A stretch of DNA of 10,573 nt. It comes from Spirochaetota bacterium. Lineage in GTDB: Bacteria > Spirochaetota > UBA12135 > COTS27. The stretch spans positions 1-10,573 of the forward strand of contig JAUXHF010000043.1 of the NCBI GenBank assembly GCA_030621685.1, read 5' to 3'. A program made the position numbers and the translations under genes. Shown piece after piece: positions 1 through 6,266 of the stretch; the first letter of the stretch is position 1; each line of letters begins with the position of its first letter. The notes under the pieces are model-generated. The model worked only from the letters and a program-made list of their open reading frames with translations. It had not been told where the DNA came from and ran no database searches.

Positions 1-65
1 TTTCTCTTAACCATTTCTCTTAACCATTTCTCTTAAGCATTTCTCTTAACCATTTCTCTTAACCA
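1..65. repeat. 13-bp tandem repeat array, five copies, at window edge
   Basis: Five consecutive 13-bp units of TTTCTCTTAACCA fill positions 1-65 exactly. The third unit (27-39) differs by one base (AAGCA instead of AACCA). The array starts at the first base of the window, so it may extend further left and the true copy number is unknown. Because 13 is not a multiple of three, it is unlikely to encode a protein repeat. A related pyrimidine-rich core (TTTCTCA) recurs as a smaller array at 3728-3755. Confidence 0.93.
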
Positions 66-384
66 TGATAGACTTCGATGCTCATACTAAAAATGTATAT
101 AAATACTATAATAATAAACGATATATATTATTTGTAATCGAGCAACCAAGCTAACTTCTAACTTTCCCTTTCTGTTTTTTAAAGTAAAATACTCTATCGG
201 TAACGGGGCTTTCATATTCTGTACTTCATACATACTTAGAAAGTATTAATAATAATAATGTACTCATACTTTATTCCTACTTTGTTCATATCCATATTAC
301 TACAAATAAGGGTACACTATAAAGATAAAACGTACTAAAGTATCACCAGCAAAGCATTCTTTGTTTATAAAAGAGTAAGCAATC
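66..384. other. AT-rich gene-free stretch upstream of iaaM-like gene
   Basis: No convincing gene is visible on either strand. The longest small reading frame noticed is 29 codons (65-154), which starts on the last base of the tandem array and has no ribosome binding site. A TATAAT hexamer at 107-112 and a TACACTATAAA stretch near 314-324 could be part of promoters, but neither has a good -35 box at normal spacing. A short inverted repeat, ATACTT-AGA-AAGTAT, lies at 232-246. A hairpin close to the next start codon is listed separately. Confidence 0.6.
349..364 (+). promoter_or_regulatory. Small hairpin upstream of the iaaM-like start codon
   Basis: CAAAG (350-354) pairs with CTTTG (359-363) around the 4-nt loop CATT; one more G-T wobble pair (349/364) can extend it. 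It ends about 20 nt before the ATG at 385. It resembles two other hairpins with 4-nt loops placed just before start codons at 4129-4144 and 7934-7949. The stem is short, so chance is possible. Confidence 0.35.
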
Positions 385-2193
385 ATGGGCATGTTCTCAA
401 ATTTTTTAGAAAACAAAGAACAAGACTCGTCTTTTCCTGCTTCGTATTGGCCTCCAATAGATACACTTTACAAATATGATGTTTTTTTAAAGCAGGGGCA
501 ACCTTCCTCATTTAAATCTGGAGAGCCTTTCGCCTATGGCGGCAGGAAGGGCATATTAGCAATTATTGGAGCCGGAGTAGCAGGGCTAGTCTCTGCTTAC
601 GAAACGGCAAGGGCTAATAGCCAGCTACAAGTTCTTCTCTTTGAAGCAAGCAGGCGTATTGGTGGAAGAGCTTATAGCTACCACTGGGAAGAACCAGGCG
701 ATGTGTTATTAGAACTGGGAGCTATGCGCTTTCCGCTTACTCCTTTGTTTCAGTACTACGCCAATATAGCCGGCCTAACAGAAACCACGCGTTTTCCCGA
801 CCCCGGGAAAACGCCGTATACCGAAATTACATATAGAAACAAAACCCTGCCTTGGTATGAGGGCTGCCCAGCGCCTCCGCCTTTCGCCAAGCTACAAAAA
901 AAATGGGAGAGAATTTCTGAAACCTTTATAGATCTATTAAAAAACAGACAAGACAACCCCCAAGTAGCTACTAGAAATTGGCAGCAACTTATACATACTT
1001 ATTGGAATAAAAGCTTTTACCATATGCTTAGCAGCGCCGGATTTAACGCTAAGGAGCTTTCTATCTTTGGGGCATTGGGCATTGGCTCTGGTGGTTTCGG
1101 TGCACTCTATCCTATTTCAGCTTTAGATATTATTCGTATCGTGGTAAACGGCTATGAACACAATCAAAAACTTTATATTCAAGGAATATCTAAGCTAACA
1201 GACTGGCTATTCAATGAACTGCAAAAATTACCAAATGTTCAGATACTTAACAAAGCGGTTACGGCGCTGGAGCAAACACCTCAAGGCCACATACTTGTAC
1301 GCAGTCAGCCAGCCCCTGATAACCCCAATGCCCATTTAGAAGCTGGTATAAAGAGTAAGAGTAAAAACTATACTTATAATTTCTCCAAAACAAAGGCCGA
1401 TGTATTTCAGGCCGATGCGCTTATTGTAGCCATGAGCAATCGTGCGGCTCATCGTTTAAATATAGAGAAGTTTTTCAGCTCAAAAGGCAAATCTTACTGC
1501 GACATTGGCATTCGAAATACTCACAATGTCGCCTCAACAAAAATTGGCTGTTGGACAAACACCAAATTTTATAAAGACAGCACCAGCATTCCGCAATGTA
1601 TTCTAAGCGATTCTTATCTTACAAGCCTGTATTGTTTAGACTACACTCCCCATAGCAACAATGGCCATGGCCTTGTTTTCTTAAGTTATACATGGGATGA
1701 TAGCGCCGAGCAGTTACAAGGAATTTTTAACGAAACTTGCTTACATTCTAAACCGCCCATAGCTAGCGTAATAGATAGACTGCTCTTGGAACTAAAGAAC
1801 TCTGTCCCGCAGTTTTATCAGCCCTTCGTAAAAAACATTCAAACAGCTAGCGGGAAAATTGATTACGATCGCTTCTGCTATATTCAATGGTTAAACCAGC
1901 CATATTATTACGGTGCCTTTAAGCTTTGTTATCCCGGACAAGACAAACCCAATGCCGACTTATACTTCGACTTCTTAAAAACAGACAACTTTAGCCCAAA
2001 AAATATTTTTGTTGCTGGCGATGCTTTTTCGCTTTCTGGCGGCTGGCTTACTTCCACCTTGGAAACAGCTGTAAACGTCAGCTGCGCCGCTTTAAAATTC
2101 TTCGGTGCTACTGTTCGATGCAACTCTCCTTTAAGCATCAAAAAACGTTTTGAATACTGGCCTAAACCTACAAAACCTTCAGCTTCGCCATAA
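385..2193 (+). CDS. iaaM: Tryptophan 2-monooxygenase-like flavin amine oxidase (IaaM type)
   Basis: Predicted FAD enzyme of 602 residues that would oxidise tryptophan; IaaM enzymes give indole-3-acetamide, CO2 and water. The dinucleotide-binding motif GAGVAG is at 62-67, followed by E87 at the strand end, then RIGGR at 91-95. ELGAMRFP at 110-117 is typical of tryptophan monooxygenases, and R115 would bind the substrate carboxylate. K386 lies where the flavin-site lysine of this superfamily is expected. SYTW at 434-437 and W502 with YYYGAFKL just after it also fit the IaaM pattern. The C-terminal FAD motif has GD at 545-546 and GGWLTSTLETA after it. IaaM of Pseudomonas savastanoi is about 557 residues, so this protein is slightly longer, with extra residues at the N-terminus and around 305-340. 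No signal peptide is seen, so it is probably cytoplasmic. A second ATG lies two codons downstream; the upstream AAGAG is a weak ribosome site. An L-amino-acid oxidase giving indolepyruvate is the main alternative. Confidence 0.8.
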   Translation: MGMFSNFLENKEQDSSFPASYWPPIDTLYKYDVFLKQGQPSSFKSGEPFAYGGRKGILAIIGAGVAGLVSAYETARANSQLQVLLFEASRRIGGRAYSYHWEEPGDVLLELGAMRFPLTPLFQYYANIAGLTETTRFPDPGKTPYTEITYRNKTLPWYEGCPAPPPFAKLQKKWERISETFIDLLKNRQDNPQVATRNWQQLIHTYWNKSFYHMLSSAGFNAKELSIFGALGIGSGGFGALYPISALDIIRIVVNGYEHNQKLYIQGISKLTDWLFNELQKLPNVQILNKAVTALEQTPQGHILVRSQPAPDNPNAHLEAGIKSKSKNYTYNFSKTKADVFQADALIVAMSNRAAHRLNIEKFFSSKGKSYCDIGIRNTHNVASTKIGCWTNTKFYKDSTSIPQCILSDSYLTSLYCLDYTPHSNNGHGLVFLSYTWDDSAEQLQGIFNETCLHSKPPIASVIDRLLLELKNSVPQFYQPFVKNIQTASGKIDYDRFCYIQWLNQPYYYGAFKLCYPGQDKPNADLYFDFLKTDNFSPKNIFVAGDAFSLSGGWLTSTLETAVNVSCAALKFFGATVRCNSPLSIKKRFEYWPKPTKPSASP

Positions 2194-2240
2194 AACAGCC
2201 TGCTTGTCTATTAAGAAAGTAAAATTAAACGCAAAAAACA

Positions 2241-2270
2241 AAAACACTTAAAAATACTTAAAAATACTTA
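2241..2270. repeat. 10-bp tandem repeat, three copies, between iaaM and iaaH
   Basis: AAAACACTTA (2241-2250) is followed by two identical AAAATACTTA units (2251-2260, 2261-2270). The array ends four bases before the AGAGGA ribosome site of the next gene. The period of about one helical turn could suit a protein-binding site, but similar small duplications occur in every spacer here, so a duplication accident is at least as likely. Confidence 0.85.
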
Positions 2271-2273
2271 ATC

Positions 2274-2279
2274 AGAGGA
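2274..2279 (+). promoter_or_regulatory. Shine-Dalgarno site of iaaH-like gene
   Basis: AGAGGA lies six bases before the ATG at 2286. It is the only clear Shine-Dalgarno-like site in front of any gene in this window and it supports 2286 as the start. Confidence 0.65.
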
Positions 2280-2285
2280 TACATC

Positions 2286-3713
2286 ATGGAAACTATTACC
2301 GCACTACCCTTGCACGAGGTTTTACAAGCCCTGCAAGAGAAAAAATTTTCTTGCGAAGAATATGCGAAAGCATTAGCCCGCAAGATAAAGCTGAATGAAG
2401 ACCTCAACGCTCTTCTGTCATTCAATGAACAGGCTTTTCTGCAGAAAGCAAAACATGCCGATGAGAAAAGAAGCTCTGGCAAGGCCGGCGTACTAGAAGG
2501 GCTTCCGCTTGTTGTAAAAGACTGCATCAACACCATAGACTTGCCTACCTCGGCTGGCACAAAGGCTTTGCTGGGGAAAATACCCAAAGCCGATAGCCCA
2601 GTGCTGGCTGAATTGAGGCAGGCCGGAGCCATTATCGCTGCAAAATCTAACTTACATGAACTTTGTTTTGGTATCACCAGTAACAACGCATGCACGGGGG
2701 CTGTTCGAAACCCGTATAACAAAGAAAAAATCCCCGGTGGCTCATCGGGAGGAAGCGCCGCTGCCGTAGCAGCGGGCATGTTTCCAGCGGGACTCGGCAC
2801 CGATACCGGCGGCTCGGTGCGTATTCCAGCAGCCTTATGTGGCCTGTACGGGCTTCGTCCCAGCATCGGTCGCTACTCTAATAGTGGAATTGTTCCTCTC
2901 TCTAGCACTCGAGATACCATTGGGACAATAACACGCTCGGCAGAGGATCTGCGATTATTAGACGCCGTAATAATGAAAGAAGACATCAAAGCAAGCTTGC
3001 CAGACCTTTCCTTGAAGCGATTACGTTTAGCCATCATACGAAATCCTTTTTGGATTGACCTTGAGCCGGCTGTGGCAAGCACTGCAGAAGGCTTTCTGAA
3101 AAAATTAACAACAGCCGGTGTCGAAATTTTAGAGCTACCCTTCCCCAAGCTTGTAGAGCTCAATGCCAAAATAAGTTTTCCTATTGTCTTATACGAAGTA
3201 AGAAAACTGCTTCCCGCCTACTTAAAAGAGAACCTCTACAACCTTAGCTACGAAACACTTGCCCAGCAAGTGCTAAGCCCCGATGTTAAAGGAGCTCTGC
3301 AAAGCCAGTTAGGCGCCGATGCCATTCCTGAATCTGTCTATCAAGACGCCATCAATATATGGAGACCAGAATTGCAGGCTGCCTATAAGAACTTTTTTCA
3401 AAGCAACCGCCTAGACGGCATCATCTTCCCCACCACAGCGCTTACAGCCTGCGATATTTCATCGGGTGAGAGTGTAACGCTGAACGGCCAGCAAATGCCC
3501 ACCTTCCAAGCTTACATCCGCAATACCGACCCCGGAAGTAATGTGGGCATTCCCGGCATAACCTTTCCTATAGGCATCAGTCCCAGCGGTAATGGTAATG
3601 GTAATGGCTTGCCAATAGGCATGGCCATAGACGCTCCCTCTGGCCATGATAGAAACTTACTTTCAATTTTAAAAGCCATAGGCTCTCTCATACCCGTTCT
3701 AGCTAGGCCCTAA
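2286..3713 (+). CDS. iaaH: Amidase-signature hydrolase, probable indoleacetamide hydrolase
   Basis: A 475-residue amidase-signature enzyme, expected to hydrolyse indole-3-acetamide to indole-3-acetate and ammonia in the cytoplasm. The Ser-cisSer-Lys triad is readable: K78 in LVVKD, S153 in GGSSGGS, and the nucleophile S177 in GTDTGGSVRIP. The spacings (75 and 24 residues) equal those of fatty acid amide hydrolase and other family members. The length suits IaaH (about 455-470). The assignment to indoleacetamide rather than another amide comes mainly from position: it follows the tryptophan monooxygenase-like gene by 92 bp in the same order as classical iaaM-iaaH operons. GatA of the Glu-tRNA amidotransferase shares the motifs, but no gatB or gatC is present here. 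Residues 435-440 are an in-frame GN triplet repeat just before the LPIGM motif. The start is supported by the AGAGGA site. Confidence 0.8.
   Translation: METITALPLHEVLQALQEKKFSCEEYAKALARKIKLNEDLNALLSFNEQAFLQKAKHADEKRSSGKAGVLEGLPLVVKDCINTIDLPTSAGTKALLGKIPKADSPVLAELRQAGAIIAAKSNLHELCFGITSNNACTGAVRNPYNKEKIPGGSSGGSAAAVAAGMFPAGLGTDTGGSVRIPAALCGLYGLRPSIGRYSNSGIVPLSSTRDTIGTITRSAEDLRLLDAVIMKEDIKASLPDLSLKRLRLAIIRNPFWIDLEPAVASTAEGFLKKLTTAGVEILELPFPKLVELNAKISFPIVLYEVRKLLPAYLKENLYNLSYETLAQQVLSPDVKGALQSQLGADAIPESVYQDAINIWRPELQAAYKNFFQSNRLDGIIFPTTALTACDISSGESVTLNGQQMPTFQAYIRNTDPGSNVGIPGITFPIGISPSGNGNGNGLPIGMAIDAPSGHDRNLLSILKAIGSLIPVLARP
3588..3605 (+). repeat. GGTAAT triplicated hexamer inside iaaH-like gene
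   Basis: Three identical GGTAAT units encode Gly-Asn three times (residues 435-440). The repeat keeps the frame. It sits in the C-terminal part of the amidase, just before a conserved LPIGM stretch, probably in a surface loop. Confidence 0.9.
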
Positions 3714-3727
3714 ATTTCTTAAGCTGT

Positions 3728-3755
3728 TTTCTCATTTCTCATTTCTTATTTCTCA
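3728..3755. repeat. 7-bp tandem repeat, four copies
   Basis: TTTCTCA occurs at 3728-3734, 3735-3741 and 3749-3755, with one variant TTTCTTA at 3742-3748. It begins 14 bases after the amidase stop codon. The core TTTCTC is shared with the 13-bp array at the left edge. Confidence 0.9.
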
Positions 3756-3939
3756 TATTAGCAAAATTATTTTTACTCTTTTTTAAAAAAACATGGCAGG
3801 AGCTTAAATAAAGTAGCAAGCAAAAAATTTGGATCTATCAAAATTAGAGAAATAGCCAAAGAAAAACAACCTAAGGACTAAGAACTGCTCTATAAACTCT
3901 GGTCTATGAATACGTTAGCAGAATATAAGCCAAGGCCTT

Positions 3940-3961
3940 GTATCTGCGAAGTATCTGCGAA
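3940..3961. repeat. 11-bp tandem duplication
   Basis: GTATCTGCGAA is present twice head to tail (3940-3950 and 3951-3961) with no mismatch. Confidence 0.9.
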
Positions 3962-4027
3962 GAATGTTTACTCTCAATATTTATCCTTTATGCTAAACAT
4001 TTTTCATTAAGCCCAGATTCATCAGCT

Positions 4028-4060
4028 ATATTTCAAGAATATTTCAAGAATATTTCAAGC
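4028..4060. repeat. 11-bp tandem repeat, three copies
   Basis: ATATTTCAAGA is repeated at 4028-4038, 4039-4049 and 4050-4060; only the last base of the third copy differs. It ends 19 bases before the TATAAT box at 4080, so it overlaps the region where a -35 box or an activator site would be placed. Confidence 0.9.
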
Positions 4061-4079
4061 ATTAGCATTATTTTTACAT

Positions 4080-4085
4080 TATAAT
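4080..4085 (+). promoter_or_regulatory. Candidate -10 box for the ThDP-enzyme gene
   Basis: A perfect TATAAT hexamer lies 74 bases before the ATG at 4160. No good TTGACA-like box is found at 16-18 bp spacing. If this promoter is real it may need an activator, and the transcript leader would include the hairpin at 4129-4144. In AT-rich DNA the hexamer can arise by chance. Confidence 0.35.
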
Positions 4086-4128
4086 AAAGTCTATAGAAGC
4101 AACAAGTTTAAGCAAAGTATTAAAATTC

Positions 4129-4144
4129 CTTTGGGTATCCAAAG
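4129..4144 (+). promoter_or_regulatory. Perfect 6-bp hairpin upstream of the ThDP-enzyme start codon
   Basis: CTTTGG (4129-4134) and CCAAAG (4139-4144) are exact reverse complements around the loop GTAT. The hairpin ends 15 nt before the ATG at 4160, and the stretch between has no Shine-Dalgarno site. It could be a small operator dyad or an RNA hairpin that affects ribosome access. The same geometry (6-bp stem, 4-nt loop) recurs at 7934-7949. Confidence 0.5.
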
Positions 4145-4159
4145 AAAAATTAATTTATT

Positions 4160-5809
4160 ATGAAAAAAGCCTCAGATTTATTTATAGAATGTTTAGAAAA
4201 TGAGGGCGTTGAGTATATCTTCGCCGTTCCCGGCGAAGAAAATTTAGCTATTTTAGAATCGCTAAGAAAATCTAAGATAAAACTTATCCTTACGCGGCAT
4301 GAACAAGGAGCCGGTTTTATGGCATCCACTTATGGCAGGCTTACGGGAAAAGCCGGCGTCTGCATGGCAACGTTAGGCCCCGGTGCTACCAACCTCCTTA
4401 CGCCTGCAGCCTATGCCCAGCTAGGTGCCATGCCGCTTATCATGATTACCGGGCAGAAGCCTATCAAGAAAAGCAAACAAGGAAAGTTTCAAATAATTGA
4501 CATTGTAGAAACCATGAAACCGCTCACAAAAATGACTCACCAAATAGTTCACGGAAACACTATCCCCGCCATCATCCGTGAGTCTTTTCGGCTAGCTGTA
4601 GAAGAGCGGCCTGGCGCTGTACATCTAGAGCTTCCTGAAGATATTGCCGAAGAAGAAACAGATGCCATCCCCTTTACTCCCAACAGGCGTATTTACGCCC
4701 AAGCCGCTGAGAAAGTTATTCAGCATGCCGCAGAAATGCTTAGCTCGGCAAAACGCCCTCTTATCTTAATAGGCGCAGGAGCCAATAGGAAACGGATTTC
4801 TAAAAGCACCGAAAAACTCATCCAGCAAACTGGCATTCCCTTCTTCAATACCCAAATGGGTAAAGGCGTCATAGATGAAAGACATGAACTCTTCATCGGC
4901 ACTGCCGCCCTCTCTAGCAATGATTACATTCACTGCTCTATAGACCGAGCTGACCTTGTTGTTAACATCGGCCATGATGTCATCGAGAAACCGCCGTTTT
5001 TCATGGAGCATGGCGGAAAAAAAGTTATACACATAAACTTTTTCGCTGCCGTTGTCGATGAGATATATTTCCCTCAAGTAGAGGTTATTGGCGATATTGC
5101 CCACAGCGTCTCTAGGCTGGCAGATCTAGTAACTATAAACAAAGACTGGAATACCACCTATCCCAAGCGCGTAAAAAAACATTTTCTTCAACATTTTCAA
5201 GAACAAGCTAACAAGAATATCGGCAAAACTTTGATAACGCCGCAGTGGCTGGTAAGCGTTATGCGCAAAGTCATGCCAGACGATGGCATTCTTACACTTG
5301 ATAACGGCGTCTATAAAATATGGTTTGCTCGCAACTATCCCAGCTACCAAGCGAACACCTTGTTGCTCGATAACGCCCTGGCCACCATGGGCGCTGGGCT
5401 TCCTTCGGGAATGGCCGCTAAACTCATTATGCCACAGCGGAAAGTCATCAGCGTCTGCGGAGATGGTGGGTTCATGATGAACTCTCAAGAAATCGAAACT
5501 GCCGTCCGCTTAGGCCTAGACATGGTTGTCGCCGTGCTGCGCGACAACGCCTACGGCATGATTAAATGGAAACAAGCCGGCATGGGGCTTCCCAAATTCG
5601 GGCTTGATTACGGTAACCCCGACTTTGTCAAATATGCCGAGGCTTACGGAGCCAAAGGCTCGCGTGTTAATTCTGCCAATGAATTAGAATCTGTTCTTAG
5701 CCGCTGCCTTCTTGAGCCCGGCGTGCATATCGTAGAAATCCCTGTCGATTATTCAGAGAATGAACGAGTTCTCATTGAAGAACTTAAAAATAAAACATGC
5801 CTTATTTGA
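4160..5809 (+). CDS. Acetolactate synthase-type ThDP-dependent enzyme (AlsS-like)
   Basis: A 549-residue thiamine-diphosphate enzyme with the usual order of pyrimidine-binding (about 1-170), central (190-320) and pyrophosphate-binding (360-530) domains. The catalytic glutamate is E48 in RHEQGAGFMA. The ThDP/Mg site is GDGG at 434-437 with N463 in RDNAYG. PGEENL near 24-29 and NAYGMIKWKQ at 463-472, plus NPDFVKYAEAYGAKGSRV after it, resemble catabolic acetolactate synthases, which join two pyruvates with loss of CO2. No regulatory small subunit (ilvN) and no acetolactate decarboxylase are nearby, so valine biosynthesis and acetoin formation are not supported by context. The aldehyde dehydrogenase downstream suggests the enzyme may act on another 2-keto acid and hand over an aldehyde. 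The start has no Shine-Dalgarno site; MKKA at 4160 matches the normal family N-terminus. Confidence 0.85.
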   Translation: MKKASDLFIECLENEGVEYIFAVPGEENLAILESLRKSKIKLILTRHEQGAGFMASTYGRLTGKAGVCMATLGPGATNLLTPAAYAQLGAMPLIMITGQKPIKKSKQGKFQIIDIVETMKPLTKMTHQIVHGNTIPAIIRESFRLAVEERPGAVHLELPEDIAEEETDAIPFTPNRRIYAQAAEKVIQHAAEMLSSAKRPLILIGAGANRKRISKSTEKLIQQTGIPFFNTQMGKGVIDERHELFIGTAALSSNDYIHCSIDRADLVVNIGHDVIEKPPFFMEHGGKKVIHINFFAAVVDEIYFPQVEVIGDIAHSVSRLADLVTINKDWNTTYPKRVKKHFLQHFQEQANKNIGKTLITPQWLVSVMRKVMPDDGILTLDNGVYKIWFARNYPSYQANTLLLDNALATMGAGLPSGMAAKLIMPQRKVISVCGDGGFMMNSQEIETAVRLGLDMVVAVLRDNAYGMIKWKQAGMGLPKFGLDYGNPDFVKYAEAYGAKGSRVNSANELESVLSRCLLEPGVHIVEIPVDYSENERVLIEELKNKTCLI

Positions 5810-5819
5810 AAAAAGCGGA

Positions 5820-5914
5820 AAGAATAAAAAAACTATACTTCGCTCATACCCCTGCTTATATTCCCTCGCTACATTCCCTCGCTAGATTCTTATAAATTTC
5901 AAGAATAAAAAAAC
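5820..5914. repeat. Pair of identical 14-bp direct repeats
   Basis: AAGAATAAAAAAAC occurs at 5820-5833 and again at 5901-5914, 81 bases apart. The first copy starts just after the ThDP-enzyme stop codon and the second ends ten bases before the ATG of the small ORF at 5924. Seven of the 14 bases are one A run, so the match is less striking than its length suggests. Confidence 0.6.
5860..5885. repeat. 13-bp tandem duplication
   Basis: ATTCCCTCGCTAC (5860-5872) is followed directly by ATTCCCTCGCTAG (5873-5885), with one mismatch at the last base. Confidence 0.9.
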
Positions 5915-5923
5915 CTTCCCGCT

Positions 5924-6154
5924 ATGAAACCGTACATTTTCTTAAAAATGTTGTTTGTTTTGCTAAAACATACTCTTAAGGTTATCCCCCTTCATATTCG
6001 CTGGATATGGCTAACCTTTCGTTTATGGTTGCTTCCCTTGCATGTATCCTTATGCAAGGGGCTTAACTGGCTTCGTTTTGGAGTTATTACCGTAATCCAC
6101 CATAAGCAAAAAGCACATATCCCAAGGAAAGCAAAACAGCGACATATGCGCTAG
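5924..6154 (+). CDS. Doubtful small, highly basic hydrophobic protein
   Basis: A 76-residue reading frame that fills the gap between the ThDP-enzyme and aldehyde dehydrogenase genes, on their strand, with about 112 bp of spacer on each side. I do not recognise it. The product would have no Asp or Glu at all, about 15 Lys/Arg and 7 His. Its first half is rich in Leu, Ile, Val, Phe and Trp (residues 4-43, broken by single basic residues and prolines), and its tail from about 59 is hydrophilic and basic. This could be a small membrane-associated peptide. Against it: no Shine-Dalgarno site, no family match I can name, and a strong 9-bp inverted repeat inside the frame (6035-6060), which could mean the region acts as RNA or is non-coding. 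Position and frame length alone are weak evidence. Confidence 0.3.
   Translation: MKPYIFLKMLFVLLKHTLKVIPLHIRWIWLTFRLWLLPLHVSLCKGLNWLRFGVITVIHHKQKAHIPRKAKQRHMR
6035..6060. other. 9-bp perfect inverted repeat (hairpin)
   Basis: CCCTTGCAT (6035-6043) pairs exactly with ATGCAAGGG (6052-6060) around an 8-nt loop. It is the longest perfect dyad noticed in the window. No T run follows on either strand, so it is not a normal intrinsic terminator. It could be an operator, an mRNA processing or stability hairpin between the two enzyme genes, or part of a small RNA. Confidence 0.6.
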
Positions 6155-6172
6155 CACTAACACTAACACTAA
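6155..6172. repeat. 6-bp tandem repeat, three copies
   Basis: CACTAA is repeated three times without mismatch (6155-6160, 6161-6166, 6167-6172), starting just after the stop codon of the small ORF. Confidence 0.85.
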
Positions 6173-6206
6173 AGCCTAGCCCAAAATACCCCTACAAAAA
6201 CAGCAT

Positions 6207-6240
6207 CTGTTAGCACATTAGCACATTAGCCCTGTTAGCA
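6207..6240. repeat. 8-bp tandem repeat flanked by 9-bp direct repeats
   Basis: TTAGCACA occurs at 6210-6217 and 6218-6225, followed by a partial third copy (TTAGC, 6226-6230). The 9-mer CTGTTAGCA is present at both ends, 6207-6215 and 6232-6240. The block ends 26 bases before the aldehyde dehydrogenase ATG. Confidence 0.85.
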
Positions 6241-6266
6241 TAGAATAAAATTAACAAGAAACAAAA

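Larger units (their letters stand above)
3714..4159. other. 446-bp AT-rich spacer without a supported gene
   Basis: This is the longest internal gap. It contains three separate short tandem arrays (3728-3755, 3940-3961, 4028-4060), a T6A7 palindrome at 3779-3791, a TATAAT box at 4080-4085 and a hairpin at 4129-4144. No reading frame with an acceptable start and ribosome site was found. An open stretch without a start codon (3762-3881, 39 codons, lysine-rich) is not convincing. The spacer probably marks the boundary between the iaaM-iaaH pair and a new transcription unit. Confidence 0.7.

Noticed and set aside
1..65. CRISPR array
   Set aside because: The 13-bp units are contiguous with no spacers between them.
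65..154. 29-codon ORF starting at the end of the left tandem array; considered as a leader peptide
   Set aside because: No ribosome site, no tryptophan codons, no attenuator-like alternative hairpins after it, and too short to test by composition.
2258..2866. 202-codon open frame on the - strand, opposite the amidase gene
   Set aside because: It lies entirely antisense to the conserved amidase core (K78 to S177 region), has no recognisable domain, and is explained by the codon pattern of the true gene.
2286..3713. GatA subunit of the Glu-tRNA(Gln) amidotransferase
   Set aside because: Family motifs are shared, but there is no gatB or gatC and the gene follows a tryptophan monooxygenase-like gene, which favours indoleacetamide hydrolase.
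3762..3881. 39-codon open stretch, lysine-rich, in the long spacer
   Set aside because: It has no start codon and no recognisable family. An open stretch of this length is not rare by chance. It might be a gene remnant, but nothing supports that.
3714..4159. Remnant of an insertion sequence or another mobile element in the long spacer
   Set aside because: No terminal inverted repeats, target duplications of a larger insert, or transposase fragments were found; the direct repeats are simple head-to-tail units.
4766..5488. 112- and 120-codon open frames on the - strand opposite the ThDP-enzyme gene
   Set aside because: They overlap the clearly conserved acetolactate synthase-type frame, show no domain or ribosome site, and look like shadows of it.
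6035..6060. The 9-bp dyad as an intrinsic terminator
   Set aside because: No T run follows the stem on either strand.
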